A stretch of 25,760 nt of DNA from Bacilli bacterium (GCA_017511605.1 JAFWJL010000009.1:1-25760), one strand, 5' to 3'. Shown: positions 16,599 to 23,890, counted from the first letter of the stretch. Numbers and translations are program-made. The notes: generated by a model not told the origin, from the sequence alone.

Positions 16599-17061
16599 TT
16601 TTGATCCAATAACGAAGGGACATATGAATATTGTGGAACAAGCAAGTGAATTATTTGATGAAGTAGTAGTTGCAGTTATGCAAAATCCTATGAAGAAAAA
16701 TAGTTTGTTTACTTTAGATGAGAGAATGGAAATTATAAAAAAACTATATGAAAAAATGAATAATATAAAAGTTATTAGTGCTAGTGGAGCTGCTGTGGAT
16801 GTGGCGATGTTAAATGAATGTAAGGCTATTATTAGAGGACTTAGAAGTTTAAGTGATTATGATTATGAAGTTCAGTTACAGCAAATAAATAAAGATATTT
16901 CTAATAATAAAGTTAATACAATTTGTTTATTTGCTGATAAAGAGTTTCAATTTGTTTCTTCTAGTATGGTTAAGGAAGTATTTAACTTGGATAAAGATAT
17001 TTCTAATTATGTAGATTCTTATGTATATGAAAAAATGATGGAAAAGAGGAATTTTCTATGA
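16573..17061 (+). CDS. coaD: Phosphopantetheine adenylyltransferase (CoaD)
   Basis: CoaD makes dephospho-CoA from 4'-phosphopantetheine and ATP, the step before CoaE. The 162-residue length is standard. Family motifs are LYPGSFDPITKGHMNIV with the nucleotidyltransferase GH, MQNPMKKNSLFTLDERMEII, AIIRGLRSLSDYDYE and the C-terminal FVSSSMVKEV. The ATG lies 26 bases inside coaE, and the stop TGA overlaps the start of the next gene as ATGA. This is the only TGA stop among the 24 complete genes in the window. Confidence 0.96.
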   Translation: MTKVLYPGSFDPITKGHMNIVEQASELFDEVVVAVMQNPMKKNSLFTLDERMEIIKKLYEKMNNIKVISASGAAVDVAMLNECKAIIRGLRSLSDYDYEVQLQQINKDISNNKVNTICLFADKEFQFVSSSMVKEVFNLDKDISNYVDSYVYEKMMEKRNFL

Positions 17062-17822
17062 ATGAATTAGTGATAACACCACTAGGTACAGTATCACCTT
17101 ATTGTAAGGGTGATAAGAATTGTCCAGGATATTTATTTGAATATCATGATAGGAAAATATTAGTAGATTGTGGTAACGGGGTAACTAGATTATTGAATTT
17201 TCCTGAAGATTTAAAAAATTTGAGTGTAATTATTACTCATTATCATAAAGATCATTATGGAGATATAGGATCTATTCAATATGCTTCTCATGTTTACAGA
17301 AAACTATTAAGTATGTATGGAATAGGAGTTAATATCTATTTACCTGATAATAGTATTAACTATAGTAAGAGAGCTATTATGGATACTGAAGAAGCTTATT
17401 GTAGGTATGCTTTTATAAGAGATGGTGATTCATATTATTTTGATGATTTAAATGTCTCTTTTAAAGACAATAAATCTCATACTATAGAATCATATATGGT
17501 TAAGTTTGAGAATGAAGATTTTAAGGTTGTTTATACTTCTGATGTTGGAACTACTAATTTCGATAAATTAATTGAGTTTTGTAAAGATTCTGACTTATTG
17601 ATATGTGAAAGTTCACTATTAAGAGTTGATCATTCTACTATTAATACTCATTTGAGGGCTATTGATGCTGGAATATTAGCTAGAGAATCTAATAGTAAAA
17701 AACTATTATTAACACATTTTTGGCCTGAACATGGAAAAGAATTATATTTAGAAGAAGCTAGAGAAGTATTTGATAATGTAGAAGTTGCTGAAGAAGGAAA
17801 AAAATTAGTATTAAGGAGGTAA
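17058..17822 (+). CDS. Metallo-beta-lactamase-fold hydrolase, RNase Z-like
   Basis: The 254-residue protein has the complete metal site of the MBL fold: HYHKDH at residues 61-66, His141 in SHTIES, Asp162 in TSDVG and His220 in LLTHFWPEH. TPLGTVSPY and GYLFEYHDRKILVDCGNG at the N-terminus, and the histidine in NTHLRAIDAG near 198, give it the look of the RNase Z / cyclic-phosphodiesterase branch. It lacks an obvious long exosite arm, so a tRNA 3' processing role is not certain. It overlaps coaD by 4 bases and ends 4 bases before the PHP gene's start, with AGGAGG for the latter inside its end. No signal peptide; cytoplasmic. Confidence 0.87.
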   Translation: MNELVITPLGTVSPYCKGDKNCPGYLFEYHDRKILVDCGNGVTRLLNFPEDLKNLSVIITHYHKDHYGDIGSIQYASHVYRKLLSMYGIGVNIYLPDNSINYSKRAIMDTEEAYCRYAFIRDGDSYYFDDLNVSFKDNKSHTIESYMVKFENEDFKVVYTSDVGTTNFDKLIEFCKDSDLLICESSLLRVDHSTINTHLRAIDAGILARESNSKKLLLTHFWPEHGKELYLEEAREVFDNVEVAEEGKKLVLRR

Positions 17823-17826
17823 TAAT

Positions 17827-18681
17827 ATGGAAAAATTGATTGATATGCATATGCATACTAATTATTCTGATGGTGAACTATCACCTGATGAATTAATAAG
17901 ATTAGCAATAGAAAGAAATGTAGGGGTAATGGCTATTACTGACCATGATACTTTAAGGGGTATTAAGAGTGTTGATAAAAGTAAGTATCCAGAAATTAAA
18001 ATAATTAATGGAATAGAGTTAAGTGCTAAAGTTGATAAAGGACAACTTCATATATTAGGGTATGGAATGGATTTAGAAAATGTTAGTTTAAATAGAAAAA
18101 TGAGTGAATTAAGAACTAATAGTATTAATTCTGTAATTACAGTTTATGCACAGATAAAGAAAGATTATGGAATTAGATTTAGTTATGATGATTTAGTTAG
18201 TTTATTTACTGCTAATCATAATTTAGGTAGACCGGACTTAGCTAAATTGTGTATTAAATATGGATTTGCTACTACTGTACAAGAAGCTTTTGATAAATAT
18301 TTAATCCCAGCTTATGAAAAAAATAGAGGTTATAGTAAAGGTTTACCATATTCTGAATGTATAGAACTAATTAAAAACAGTGGTGGTATACCAGTACTTG
18401 CTCATCCAAAATCTTTAAAATTAGAGGAAAAAGATTTTCTTAATTTATTAAAAAGTATGATGGAGTGTGGATTAAAAGGTATAGAAGTATACCATTCTAC
18501 TCATAGTAAAGAAGAAATGGAATATTATTTAAAAATAGCTGATGAATATGGATTATTAGTTAGTGCTGGTAGTGATTACCATGGAAAATTAGTTAAACCT
18601 GATATAGAAGTTGGAACTGGTAAAAATAATAATATTAAAATAAAAAAACTATCTTTAGTAGATAGACTAAATCAATCGTAA
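17827..18681 (+). CDS. PHP-domain phosphoesterase (TrpH/YciV-type)
   Basis: The 284-residue protein carries all the metal ligands of the PHP fold: H8, H10 and D15 in DMHMHTNYSDG, D39 and H40 in ITDHDT, E64 in GIELSA, H75, H193 in LAHPKSL, H223 in VYHSTHS, and D250/H252 in GSDYHG. This arrangement matches the single-domain PHP phosphoesterases that act on 3',5'-bisphosphonucleotides or as 5'-3' RNA exonucleases. The exact substrate cannot be told from sequence. It is the last gene of the coaE-coaD-MBL-PHP unit and shares two metal-dependent phosphoesterase-like neighbours' tight spacing. A terminator overlaps its stop. Confidence 0.9.
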   Translation: MEKLIDMHMHTNYSDGELSPDELIRLAIERNVGVMAITDHDTLRGIKSVDKSKYPEIKIINGIELSAKVDKGQLHILGYGMDLENVSLNRKMSELRTNSINSVITVYAQIKKDYGIRFSYDDLVSLFTANHNLGRPDLAKLCIKYGFATTVQEAFDKYLIPAYEKNRGYSKGLPYSECIELIKNSGGIPVLAHPKSLKLEEKDFLNLLKSMMECGLKGIEVYHSTHSKEEMEYYLKIADEYGLLVSAGSDYHGKLVKPDIEVGTGKNNNIKIKKLSLVDRLNQS

Positions 18682-18695
18682 GATTGATTTTTTTA
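18669..18695 (+). terminator. Terminator of the coaE operon
   Basis: A 9-bp perfect stem AAATCAATC/GATTGATTT (18669-18677 and 18682-18690), loop GTAA, overlaps the PHP stop codon and is followed by T residues. Confidence 0.85.
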
Positions 18696-18707
18696 TATTT
18701 TTTTAAC

Positions 18708-18727
18708 TTTGTTGCATATGCAACAAA
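18708..18727. promoter_or_regulatory. Perfect 20-bp palindrome, likely operator of the MFS gene
   Basis: The palindrome has a GCAT|ATGC centre flanked by TTTGTT and AACAAA, with its axis between 18717 and 18718. A second imperfectly placed repeat, AAAAGTATT (18725-18733) and AATACTTTT (18750-18758), flanks the -10. No T run follows, so it is not a terminator. A DNA-binding dimer is the natural reader. Confidence 0.65.
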
Positions 18728-18746
18728 AGTATTAAATAAATAGTGA

Positions 18747-18752
18747 TACAAT
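18747..18752 (+). promoter_or_regulatory. -10 element of the MFS transporter promoter
   Basis: TACAAT lies 26 bases before the start codon. The expected -35 position (about 18724-18729) does not resemble TTGACA, so the promoter may need an activator. Confidence 0.5.
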
Positions 18753-18777
18753 ACTTTTATATGATAGGAGGAGAAAG

Positions 18778-20028
18778 ATGAAAAATTTAAGTAATAAGTG
18801 GACTAGAGCTGCAATACCTGCATTATTAATTCATTGCTCTATAGGTACAGTTTATTGTTGGTCTACATTTAAGGAAGCTATTGCTACTAAGATAGGAATG
18901 AGTACTTTTGCCGTAGGTTGGGCCTTCTCATTAGCAATATTTTTCTTAGGAATGAGTGCAGCATTTGCTGGTAAGATGGTTGAGAAAGATATTCATAAAT
19001 CATCATTAATTGCATGTATCTGTTTTACAGTAGGTATGATAGGTACGGGACTTTCTATTCAGTTTTTAACTGGTTGGATGGCATTAGTTGCAATATTCTT
19101 ATGTTATGGTTGTATCATGGGAATTGGCTTGGGTGTCGGATATTTAACACCTGTTAAAACATTGATGTTATGGTTTGATAAACAAAAAGGTTTAGCTACT
19201 GGTATATCAATTATGGGATTTGGTTTAGCTAAGGCTATAGCTACACCAATAATGGAATTATTACAAGGTAAGTTTGGTATTTCTTGGATGTTTTATATTT
19301 TGGGAGCAATTTATTTTGTAATGATGTTTATTGGTCATTTAATATTAAAGAAACCTGAAGGATGGGTTGAAAAAGAAGAGAAAAAAGACAAATTTAAAGT
19401 TGTTGATATGTTTAAAGATAAAGTGTTCTTAGGAATATGGATAATGTTCTTTATTAATATTCATTGTGGGCTTGCTCTAATAACATATGAAAAACAATTA
19501 TTAAATACTGCTTTTGCTGGAATGGCTATTTTAGGAGCAATGATTAGTATAATTCCTTCTGTAACTGCAGCATTTAATGCATTAGGTAGAATTGGTTATT
19601 CAACAATCTCAGATAAATTAAAAGAAAGAAATACAGTTTATAAGATTATATTTATAAGTTCAATTATTATAACTTTAGTTGCATTAATACCATTTTCTAT
19701 TACAAATGGACCTAAATCTATAGTATATGGAATAATTGTAATATTACTTTTAGTAATAGTTAATTTAGGTTATGGTGGAGGATTCTCAACACTTCCAGCA
19801 TTATTATCAGAAAGATTTGGTATGAAAAAAATTAGTAAGATTCATGGGCTTTCTTTATCAGCATGGGCTGTAGCAGGACTTACTGGTAATAATATGAGTG
19901 AAATTATTTTAAAACTTTCTGGAAATAAATACGATTATATATTATTTGCAACGTTAGGATTTTATGTAATTTCATTAGTGGTATGCATATTAATGGTTGG
20001 AAAAAAAGGTAAGGTAGTTACTAAATAA
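18778..20028 (+). CDS. OFA-type major facilitator superfamily transporter
   Basis: The 416-residue membrane protein has about 12 hydrophobic segments in two halves joined by a charged cytoplasmic loop near residue 195-215 (KKPEGWVEKEEKKDKFKVVDMF). The N-terminal HCSIGTVYCWSTFKEAI and GCIMGIGLGVGYLTPVKTLMLWFDKQKGLATGISIMGFGLA are hallmarks of the oxalate/formate antiporter (OFA) branch, and the KPEGW ending of the first half is typical. Substrate is likely a small carboxylate such as oxalate, formate or lactate, but cannot be fixed here. It is a single-gene unit with an AGGAGG site, a palindromic operator upstream and a terminator behind. Confidence 0.9.
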   Translation: MKNLSNKWTRAAIPALLIHCSIGTVYCWSTFKEAIATKIGMSTFAVGWAFSLAIFFLGMSAAFAGKMVEKDIHKSSLIACICFTVGMIGTGLSIQFLTGWMALVAIFLCYGCIMGIGLGVGYLTPVKTLMLWFDKQKGLATGISIMGFGLAKAIATPIMELLQGKFGISWMFYILGAIYFVMMFIGHLILKKPEGWVEKEEKKDKFKVVDMFKDKVFLGIWIMFFINIHCGLALITYEKQLLNTAFAGMAILGAMISIIPSVTAAFNALGRIGYSTISDKLKERNTVYKIIFISSIIITLVALIPFSITNGPKSIVYGIIVILLLVIVNLGYGGGFSTLPALLSERFGMKKISKIHGLSLSAWAVAGLTGNNMSEIILKLSGNKYDYILFATLGFYVISLVVCILMVGKKGKVVTK

Positions 20029-20037
20029 GTGTAAAGT

Positions 20038-20064
20038 AAAAGTAAAATACTTTACTTTTTTTTT
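20038..20064 (+). terminator. Terminator of the MFS gene
   Basis: A 9-bp perfect stem AAAAGTAAA/TTTACTTTT (20038-20046 and 20051-20059), loop ATAC, runs into T residues to 20064. Confidence 0.85.
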
Positions 20065-20070
20065 ATTATA

Positions 20071-20099
20071 TTGACAAAAATTGGAAATAATTATAATAT
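20071..20099 (+). promoter_or_regulatory. Promoter of the SipW-type export locus
   Basis: A perfect -35 TTGACA (20071-20076) is followed by overlapping -10 candidates TATAAT (20092-20097, 15-base spacer) and TAATAT (20094-20099, 17-base spacer). An AGGAGG site and GTG start follow. Confidence 0.7.
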
Positions 20100-20126
20100 G
20101 GTATTAGAACAATAGGAGGCGATATA

Positions 20127-20774
20127 GTGGAAAAGAACACTAGAACCAAAAATATTTTATTGGTTGTTTTATTAGTTGCGGTATTAACTCTTAGTATTTC
20201 ATATGCCGCATTATCTCAATATTTGTATATTAATTCGAGTGCTGTAATTGGTAGTGCAAGTACAAGCTGGAATGTTGCGTTTACTGCCGTTTCATGTGAT
20301 GAAATAGGTTATGCTAAGGTAACAACTCCATTTAATAGTCCAAGTGCTCAAGCACCTGCAACTACATTAAGTGGGTTAGTAGCTACTTTAAAAGCTCCTG
20401 GTGATTCTGTAGTATGTGATATTACTATTAAGAACCAAGGTGCTATTGATGCTACTCTTTCAACATTTACTTTAAATGCTGGAACAGTAACATATACTGG
20501 TACTGGATCTAGTAAAACTGCAGATGAAACTTTAACTAATGGTAAACTTATTTATAATGTAGTTTATGCTCAAGGTGATAAGTCTGCTGGACTTGTTCCT
20601 GGTGCTCAAGGTGCAGATGATACATTACCAGCACCTGTACAAAATGATGCAACAGTAGTTTCAGAAAGACATGTAACATTGACAATTGGATACCCTGCTA
20701 CTGAAACAGCATTACCAGAAAACGATGTAACAGTTTCAGGCTTAAGTACAACATTCTTGTATATTCAAAATTAA
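20127..20774 (+). CDS. SipW-type exported surface protein, first copy (candidate fibre subunit)
   Basis: The 215-residue protein starts at a GTG after AGGAGG. Residues 1-27 form a signal sequence (KNILLVVLLVAVLTLSISYA) followed by ALSQYLYINSSAVIGSASTSW, the pattern of proteins cleaved by SipW-like peptidases, which keep a hydrophobic mature N-terminus. The mature part is beta-rich, Thr/Ser/Ala/Gly-rich and acidic, with Cys57 and Cys97 as the only cysteines. The ending LPENDVTVSGLSTTFLYIQN is nearly repeated in the paralogue at 23040. The signal peptidase lies directly downstream, as SipW lies beside TasA in Bacillus. By analogy it may be a fibre or matrix subunit, but its body is not recognisably TasA. 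It could also be a simple wall-associated protein. Confidence 0.8.
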   Translation: MEKNTRTKNILLVVLLVAVLTLSISYAALSQYLYINSSAVIGSASTSWNVAFTAVSCDEIGYAKVTTPFNSPSAQAPATTLSGLVATLKAPGDSVVCDITIKNQGAIDATLSTFTLNAGTVTYTGTGSSKTADETLTNGKLIYNVVYAQGDKSAGLVPGAQGADDTLPAPVQNDATVVSERHVTLTIGYPATETALPENDVTVSGLSTTFLYIQN

Positions 20775-20789
20775 AAAAGAAGAGATGTT

Positions 20790-20820
20790 AATCCAGTATG
20801 CATAGCATCCTGGATTTTAT
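20790..20820 (+). terminator. Hairpin between first exported protein gene and signal peptidase gene (possible attenuator)
   Basis: The stem AATCCAG/CTGGATT (20790-20796 and 20810-20816) is extended inside by ATGC/GCAT with one mismatch and an ATA loop. Only a broken T tract (TTATT) follows. It lies between two genes that read in the same direction and may let part of transcription through. Confidence 0.6.
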
Positions 20821-20838
20821 TCGTTAGGGGTGAAAAAA

Positions 20839-21960
20839 GTGAGGGCAAGTCAAAAAAAATCATTAATAATTATCGCTATAGTGACTTTGTTTAGTATTTT
20901 GAATTTTTTTATTCCTTCCGTTTTTATAGGTGGAAAACACCTTATACTATTGGGGGCACTATTAGGATTAGTATATTATCTAATAGGCGTTGATTTTAGT
21001 AGAACTTCGAATGATATAAAGATAATAAGAAATACATTAATATATGTTATTACATATTATTTAGCTATCTATTTATCCGGATTATTTATAGGATTTGTTA
21101 AAACTATTTATAGTTATACATTATCAAATTTATATATTAATATTATTCCTAGTATTTTAGCTATAGTTGCTGTAGAAATAATAAGAGGTGAATTAATATA
21201 TAAAACAAATAAAGATAAATGGATTGTTTGGCTATCATGCGTGGCATTTACTATATTTGAAATAAGTCTTAATTTTAGTGCTTATGATTTTAGTATACAG
21301 GAAAATGTATATCAATTTTTTGGATTACTGATGATTCCTAGTATTGCTAAGAATATTTTGATGTCTGTTATGCATACTAGAACTGATAAGTATCCACCGA
21401 TAATTTATAGATTATCAATAGAAACTATGGAGTTTTTATTGTTAATTGAGCCTAACTTAGGGCCTTATATTAAGTCAGTTTTATTAATATTATTACCAAT
21501 TTTAGTAGGGTTAATGCTACTTAATATGGAGAAAAGAGTACAAGTTTCTCCTGAAAAAGAAAGAAAAAGTAAAAGGTGGCATTTTATCTTAATTAGTAGT
21601 TTGCTTTTATTGGTGTTAGTAAACTCAGGTATAGTAAAATATCAAACTTTAGTTATAGGATCTAACTCAATGAAGGATTATATGGAAAAAGGTGACGTTA
21701 TATTAATAGAACAAACAAAAGATCATAAAAAATATCGTAAAGGTGATATACTTGCTTTTAAATATGATAATAAGATAATTGTTCACAGAATTATTTTAAT
21801 AGTTAATAGAGATGGAGAAATCTATTATAGAACAAAAGGAGATAATAACGAAAAAGAAGACGCTATCTATATCTCTAAAGAGATGATAAAAGGTAAAGTT
21901 TTAGGAAGAGTAAAATTCATAGGTCTACCTAGCGTTTGGTTAAGTGAGCTATTCAAGTAG
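20839..21960 (+). CDS. SipW-like (ER-type) signal peptidase I with multi-pass N-terminal domain
   Basis: The C-terminal 110 residues form a type I signal peptidase of the SipW/ER class: catalytic Ser277 in IGSNSMKDYM, GDVILIEQ, KGDILAFKYDNK, His316 in IIVHRI in place of the bacterial lysine, and YYRTKGDNNEKEDA with the conserved GD. Before it lie about seven or eight hydrophobic segments over some 265 residues, with no recognisable family; ordinary SipW has about 190 residues in all. Translation is read from GTG at 20839, after AGGGGTG; a GTG at 20830 lies in that site. The product is 373 residues. The flanking genes encode its likely substrates. It ends 10 bases before the DUF5305 start. Confidence 0.9.
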   Translation: MRASQKKSLIIIAIVTLFSILNFFIPSVFIGGKHLILLGALLGLVYYLIGVDFSRTSNDIKIIRNTLIYVITYYLAIYLSGLFIGFVKTIYSYTLSNLYINIIPSILAIVAVEIIRGELIYKTNKDKWIVWLSCVAFTIFEISLNFSAYDFSIQENVYQFFGLLMIPSIAKNILMSVMHTRTDKYPPIIYRLSIETMEFLLLIEPNLGPYIKSVLLILLPILVGLMLLNMEKRVQVSPEKERKSKRWHFILISSLLLLVLVNSGIVKYQTLVIGSNSMKDYMEKGDVILIEQTKDHKKYRKGDILAFKYDNKIIVHRIILIVNRDGEIYYRTKGDNNEKEDAIYISKEMIKGKVLGRVKFIGLPSVWLSELFK

Positions 21961-21970
21961 AGGTGATAAT

Positions 21971-22975
21971 ATGAAAAAAGACAAAATTTCAATTGCATTA
22001 TCTATATCTATAATCGCATTTATTATAGCTGCATTTTTCTTTTGGAATCAATCTCAGAAGATAGTTATAAAGAGTGAAATACCTTATGAAGAGAGTGGTT
22101 CTACTAGTTATAAAGTATATTTGGATAAAAATGATTATTATGATAAAGACTATCTAGAAGAAGGAATGCAATATATTTCGAGTATTATTAATTATATTGA
22201 AGTAGATTTTGATTATACGGCTTCATATGCTGATATTAATGATTATGAGACATATAAAAGTGTAATGGCAAATATTGTTGTTACTGATTCCGATGATAAT
22301 AATAAAGTAATTTATACTAAAAAAGAAAAAATCAAAGAAGAAAAAATGTCTGTAGATGATTTGTCTATAAAAGATACTATAAAAGTAGATTATAAGAAAT
22401 ATAATAGTCTAGTAAATGCAATGAAAACTAAGTATGGTATTAGTGCAAATTGTAATTTAGAGATTGCTTATAATATAGTATATACATCTAAAAATGGTGA
22501 GATTAATGAAGCTAAAAAGCTAAGTGTAAATATACCACTTTCTAAGCAAATGATTACTATTCAAAAAGGTAGTCCTATTAGTAGCGACGGATTATATACT
22601 ATACAAGATAATAATTCTATGATTAATGGAGTTATGGTTTTCTGTGCTATATTGATGATAATATTTACAGGTGTTGATATTATAGTTTTAGTAATGAGAG
22701 TTACTAATAGAATTAATAGACAAAGTAAATATGATAGATTTATTGCAAAAGCATTAAAAGAATATGATTCATATATAACACAAACTAAGGATGAGAGTTT
22801 CTTACCAGATAAACCAGTCATAAAAGTAAATAGTTTTAAGGAATTATTGGATGTTAGAAATAATATTGATAAGACTATTATCTATACAAAACTTAGCGAT
22901 GATGCTAGTAAATTTGAAATAATTGATGAAGTTATTTATGAGTATATTGTAACAAGACAAGACATGGAAAAATAG
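21971..22975 (+). CDS. DUF5305-family membrane protein
   Basis: The 334-residue protein has a membrane segment at about 7-26, an extracellular region of about 190 residues, a second membrane segment at about 219-244 and a cytoplasmic tail of about 90 residues. The family pattern as I recall it is present: TSYKVYLDKNDYYDKDYLEEGMQYISSIINYIEVDFDY near 45-82, IKVDYKKYNSLV, LEIAYNIVY, LSVNIPLSKQMITI, and the tail with KYDRFIAKALKEYDS and VNSFKELLDVRNNIDKTIIY. DUF5305 proteins are known beside SipW-type peptidases, but their role is unknown; a scaffold or assembly partner is possible. The start is ATG at 21971 after AGGTGAT, ten bases behind the peptidase stop, so both are cotranscribed. Confidence 0.8.
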   Translation: MKKDKISIALSISIIAFIIAAFFFWNQSQKIVIKSEIPYEESGSTSYKVYLDKNDYYDKDYLEEGMQYISSIINYIEVDFDYTASYADINDYETYKSVMANIVVTDSDDNNKVIYTKKEKIKEEKMSVDDLSIKDTIKVDYKKYNSLVNAMKTKYGISANCNLEIAYNIVYTSKNGEINEAKKLSVNIPLSKQMITIQKGSPISSDGLYTIQDNNSMINGVMVFCAILMIIFTGVDIIVLVMRVTNRINRQSKYDRFIAKALKEYDSYITQTKDESFLPDKPVIKVNSFKELLDVRNNIDKTIIYTKLSDDASKFEIIDEVIYEYIVTRQDMEK

Positions 22976-22984
22976 TTTTTTCCT

Positions 22985-23014
22985 TTGTTTTGTTGAGATA
23001 TAAAAAATTATAAA
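22985..23014 (+). promoter_or_regulatory. Possible weak promoter for the second exported protein gene
   Basis: TTGTTT (22985-22990) and TATAAA (23009-23014) lie 18 bases apart in the 64-base gap after the DUF5305 gene. Both elements are imperfect, and read-through from the upstream operon is equally likely. Confidence 0.35.
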
Positions 23015-23039
23015 ATTATTGTAAGAGGGTGTATTGAAT

Positions 23040-23636
23040 ATGCAAAAAAATGAAAAATCAAAGAATATAATGTTGGTTATTTTGTTGGTATCAGTAGTGT
23101 CTTTAACTATTGCATACGCTACATTAACACAATATCTTTATATAAATTCACAAGCTGTAGTTTCTGGTGCAAGTAGTAGTTGGGATGTTAGATTTACTGC
23201 TGCTACATGTCATGCTACTGGAAATGCATCGATAACACATGATTTTGATATGGATGCTACTAATTTACAAGGGTTAATTTCTAGATTTAACGCCCCTGGA
23301 GATTCTATAATTTGTGATATTAAGGTTACAAATAATAGTGTTGTTAATGCTAAACTTTCAACATATATTATCCAAGATGGTACTTTAACGTATACAGGTA
23401 CTGGTGCTAATAAAGCTGCTGATGAGGCTTTAGTAACAGGAAAACTTCAATATAGTATTGTTTATGGAACTGGGGATGCTAAGGCGGGACAAGCTCCAGC
23501 TGTTGATGATACTTTGCCTTCAGGTGTAACTAGGGATTTAGTGTTGACAATTACATATCCAAGCAGTGCGACTTTACCTGAAAATGATGTAACAGTTGCA
23601 GGGTTAAAGACAACATTTTTATACACTCAAGACTAA
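23040..23636 (+). CDS. SipW-type exported surface protein, second copy
   Basis: The 198-residue protein is a clear paralogue of the one at 20127. Shared parts include the signal sequence KNIMLVILLVSVVSLTIAYA, then TLTQYLYINSQAV, SSSWDVRFTA, FNAPGDSIICDIKVTN, TYTGTGANKAADEALVTGKLQYSIVYG, DDTLPSGV and the C-terminal LPENDVTVAGLKTTFLYTQD. Cys57 is at the same position as in the first copy, and Cys92 corresponds to its Cys97. The body is shorter by 17 residues, mainly in loops. The start is ATG at 23040, eight bases after AGAGGGTG; a TTG at 23034 is too close to that site. It is likely a second substrate of the upstream signal peptidase and a possible co-subunit. Confidence 0.8.
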   Translation: MQKNEKSKNIMLVILLVSVVSLTIAYATLTQYLYINSQAVVSGASSSWDVRFTAATCHATGNASITHDFDMDATNLQGLISRFNAPGDSIICDIKVTNNSVVNAKLSTYIIQDGTLTYTGTGANKAADEALVTGKLQYSIVYGTGDAKAGQAPAVDDTLPSGVTRDLVLTITYPSSATLPENDVTVAGLKTTFLYTQD

Positions 23637-23648
23637 AAAAATATGTTG

Positions 23649-23679
23649 ATCCAAAGTTAGAAAACTTTGGATTTTTTTT
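23649..23679 (+). terminator. Terminator of the second exported protein gene
   Basis: A 10-bp perfect stem ATCCAAAGTT/AACTTTGGAT (23649-23658 and 23663-23672), loop AGAA, is followed by T residues. It sits in the same place, and starts with the same TGTT.ATCC context, as the hairpin behind the first copy. Confidence 0.9.
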
Positions 23680-23701
23680 ATTTAAAAAATGCATTTTGTA
23701 T

Positions 23702-23740
23702 AATTATAATAAATGTATTAGCATGACATTTATTATAATT
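23702..23740. repeat. Perfect 15-bp inverted repeat in the gap before the adhesin gene
   Basis: AATTATAATAAATGT (23702-23716) and its exact complement (23726-23740) flank a 9-base loop. It is almost pure AT and is not followed by a T run. It lies in the 294-base gap 23637-23930, which otherwise holds two terminator-like hairpins and a promoter; no gene is seen there. Confidence 0.6.
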
Positions 23741-23815
23741 TAATGAGTATGGTTATAGATACAAAAAATATAAAAAATCAATAGAAAAAGCATAAAAAAA
23801 ATAATAAATTTTTAT

Positions 23816-23850
23816 AGCAAAAAAAAAGGCATTTTTTTTGCTTTTTTTTA
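23816..23850 (+). terminator. Terminator-like hairpin upstream of the adhesin promoter
   Basis: The 11-bp stem AGCAAAAAAAA/TTTTTTTTGCT (23816-23826 and 23832-23842) is followed by more T residues to 23849. It would insulate the adhesin gene from upstream transcription, but the stem is mostly A-T. Confidence 0.5.
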
Positions 23851-23861
23851 CCTTCTTTTCG

Positions 23862-23890
23862 TTGAAAAATAAGTAAAAATTTGCTAAAAT
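23862..23890 (+). promoter_or_regulatory. Promoter of the adhesin gene
   Basis: TTGAAA (23862-23867), a 17-base spacer and TAAAAT (23885-23890) with TGC directly upstream (extended -10). A long AAGGAGGTG ribosome site follows at 23916-23924, six bases before the ATG. Confidence 0.75.

Noticed and set aside
17059..17061. UGA read as tryptophan (mycoplasma code)
   Set aside because: Every tryptophan in the conserved proteins is TGG, and the coaD TGA falls exactly at the family's usual C-terminal length.
18682..18777. Riboswitch upstream of the MFS transporter
   Set aside because: The short leader after the -10 leaves no room for an aptamer; the structures seen are palindromic DNA sites upstream of the start of transcription.
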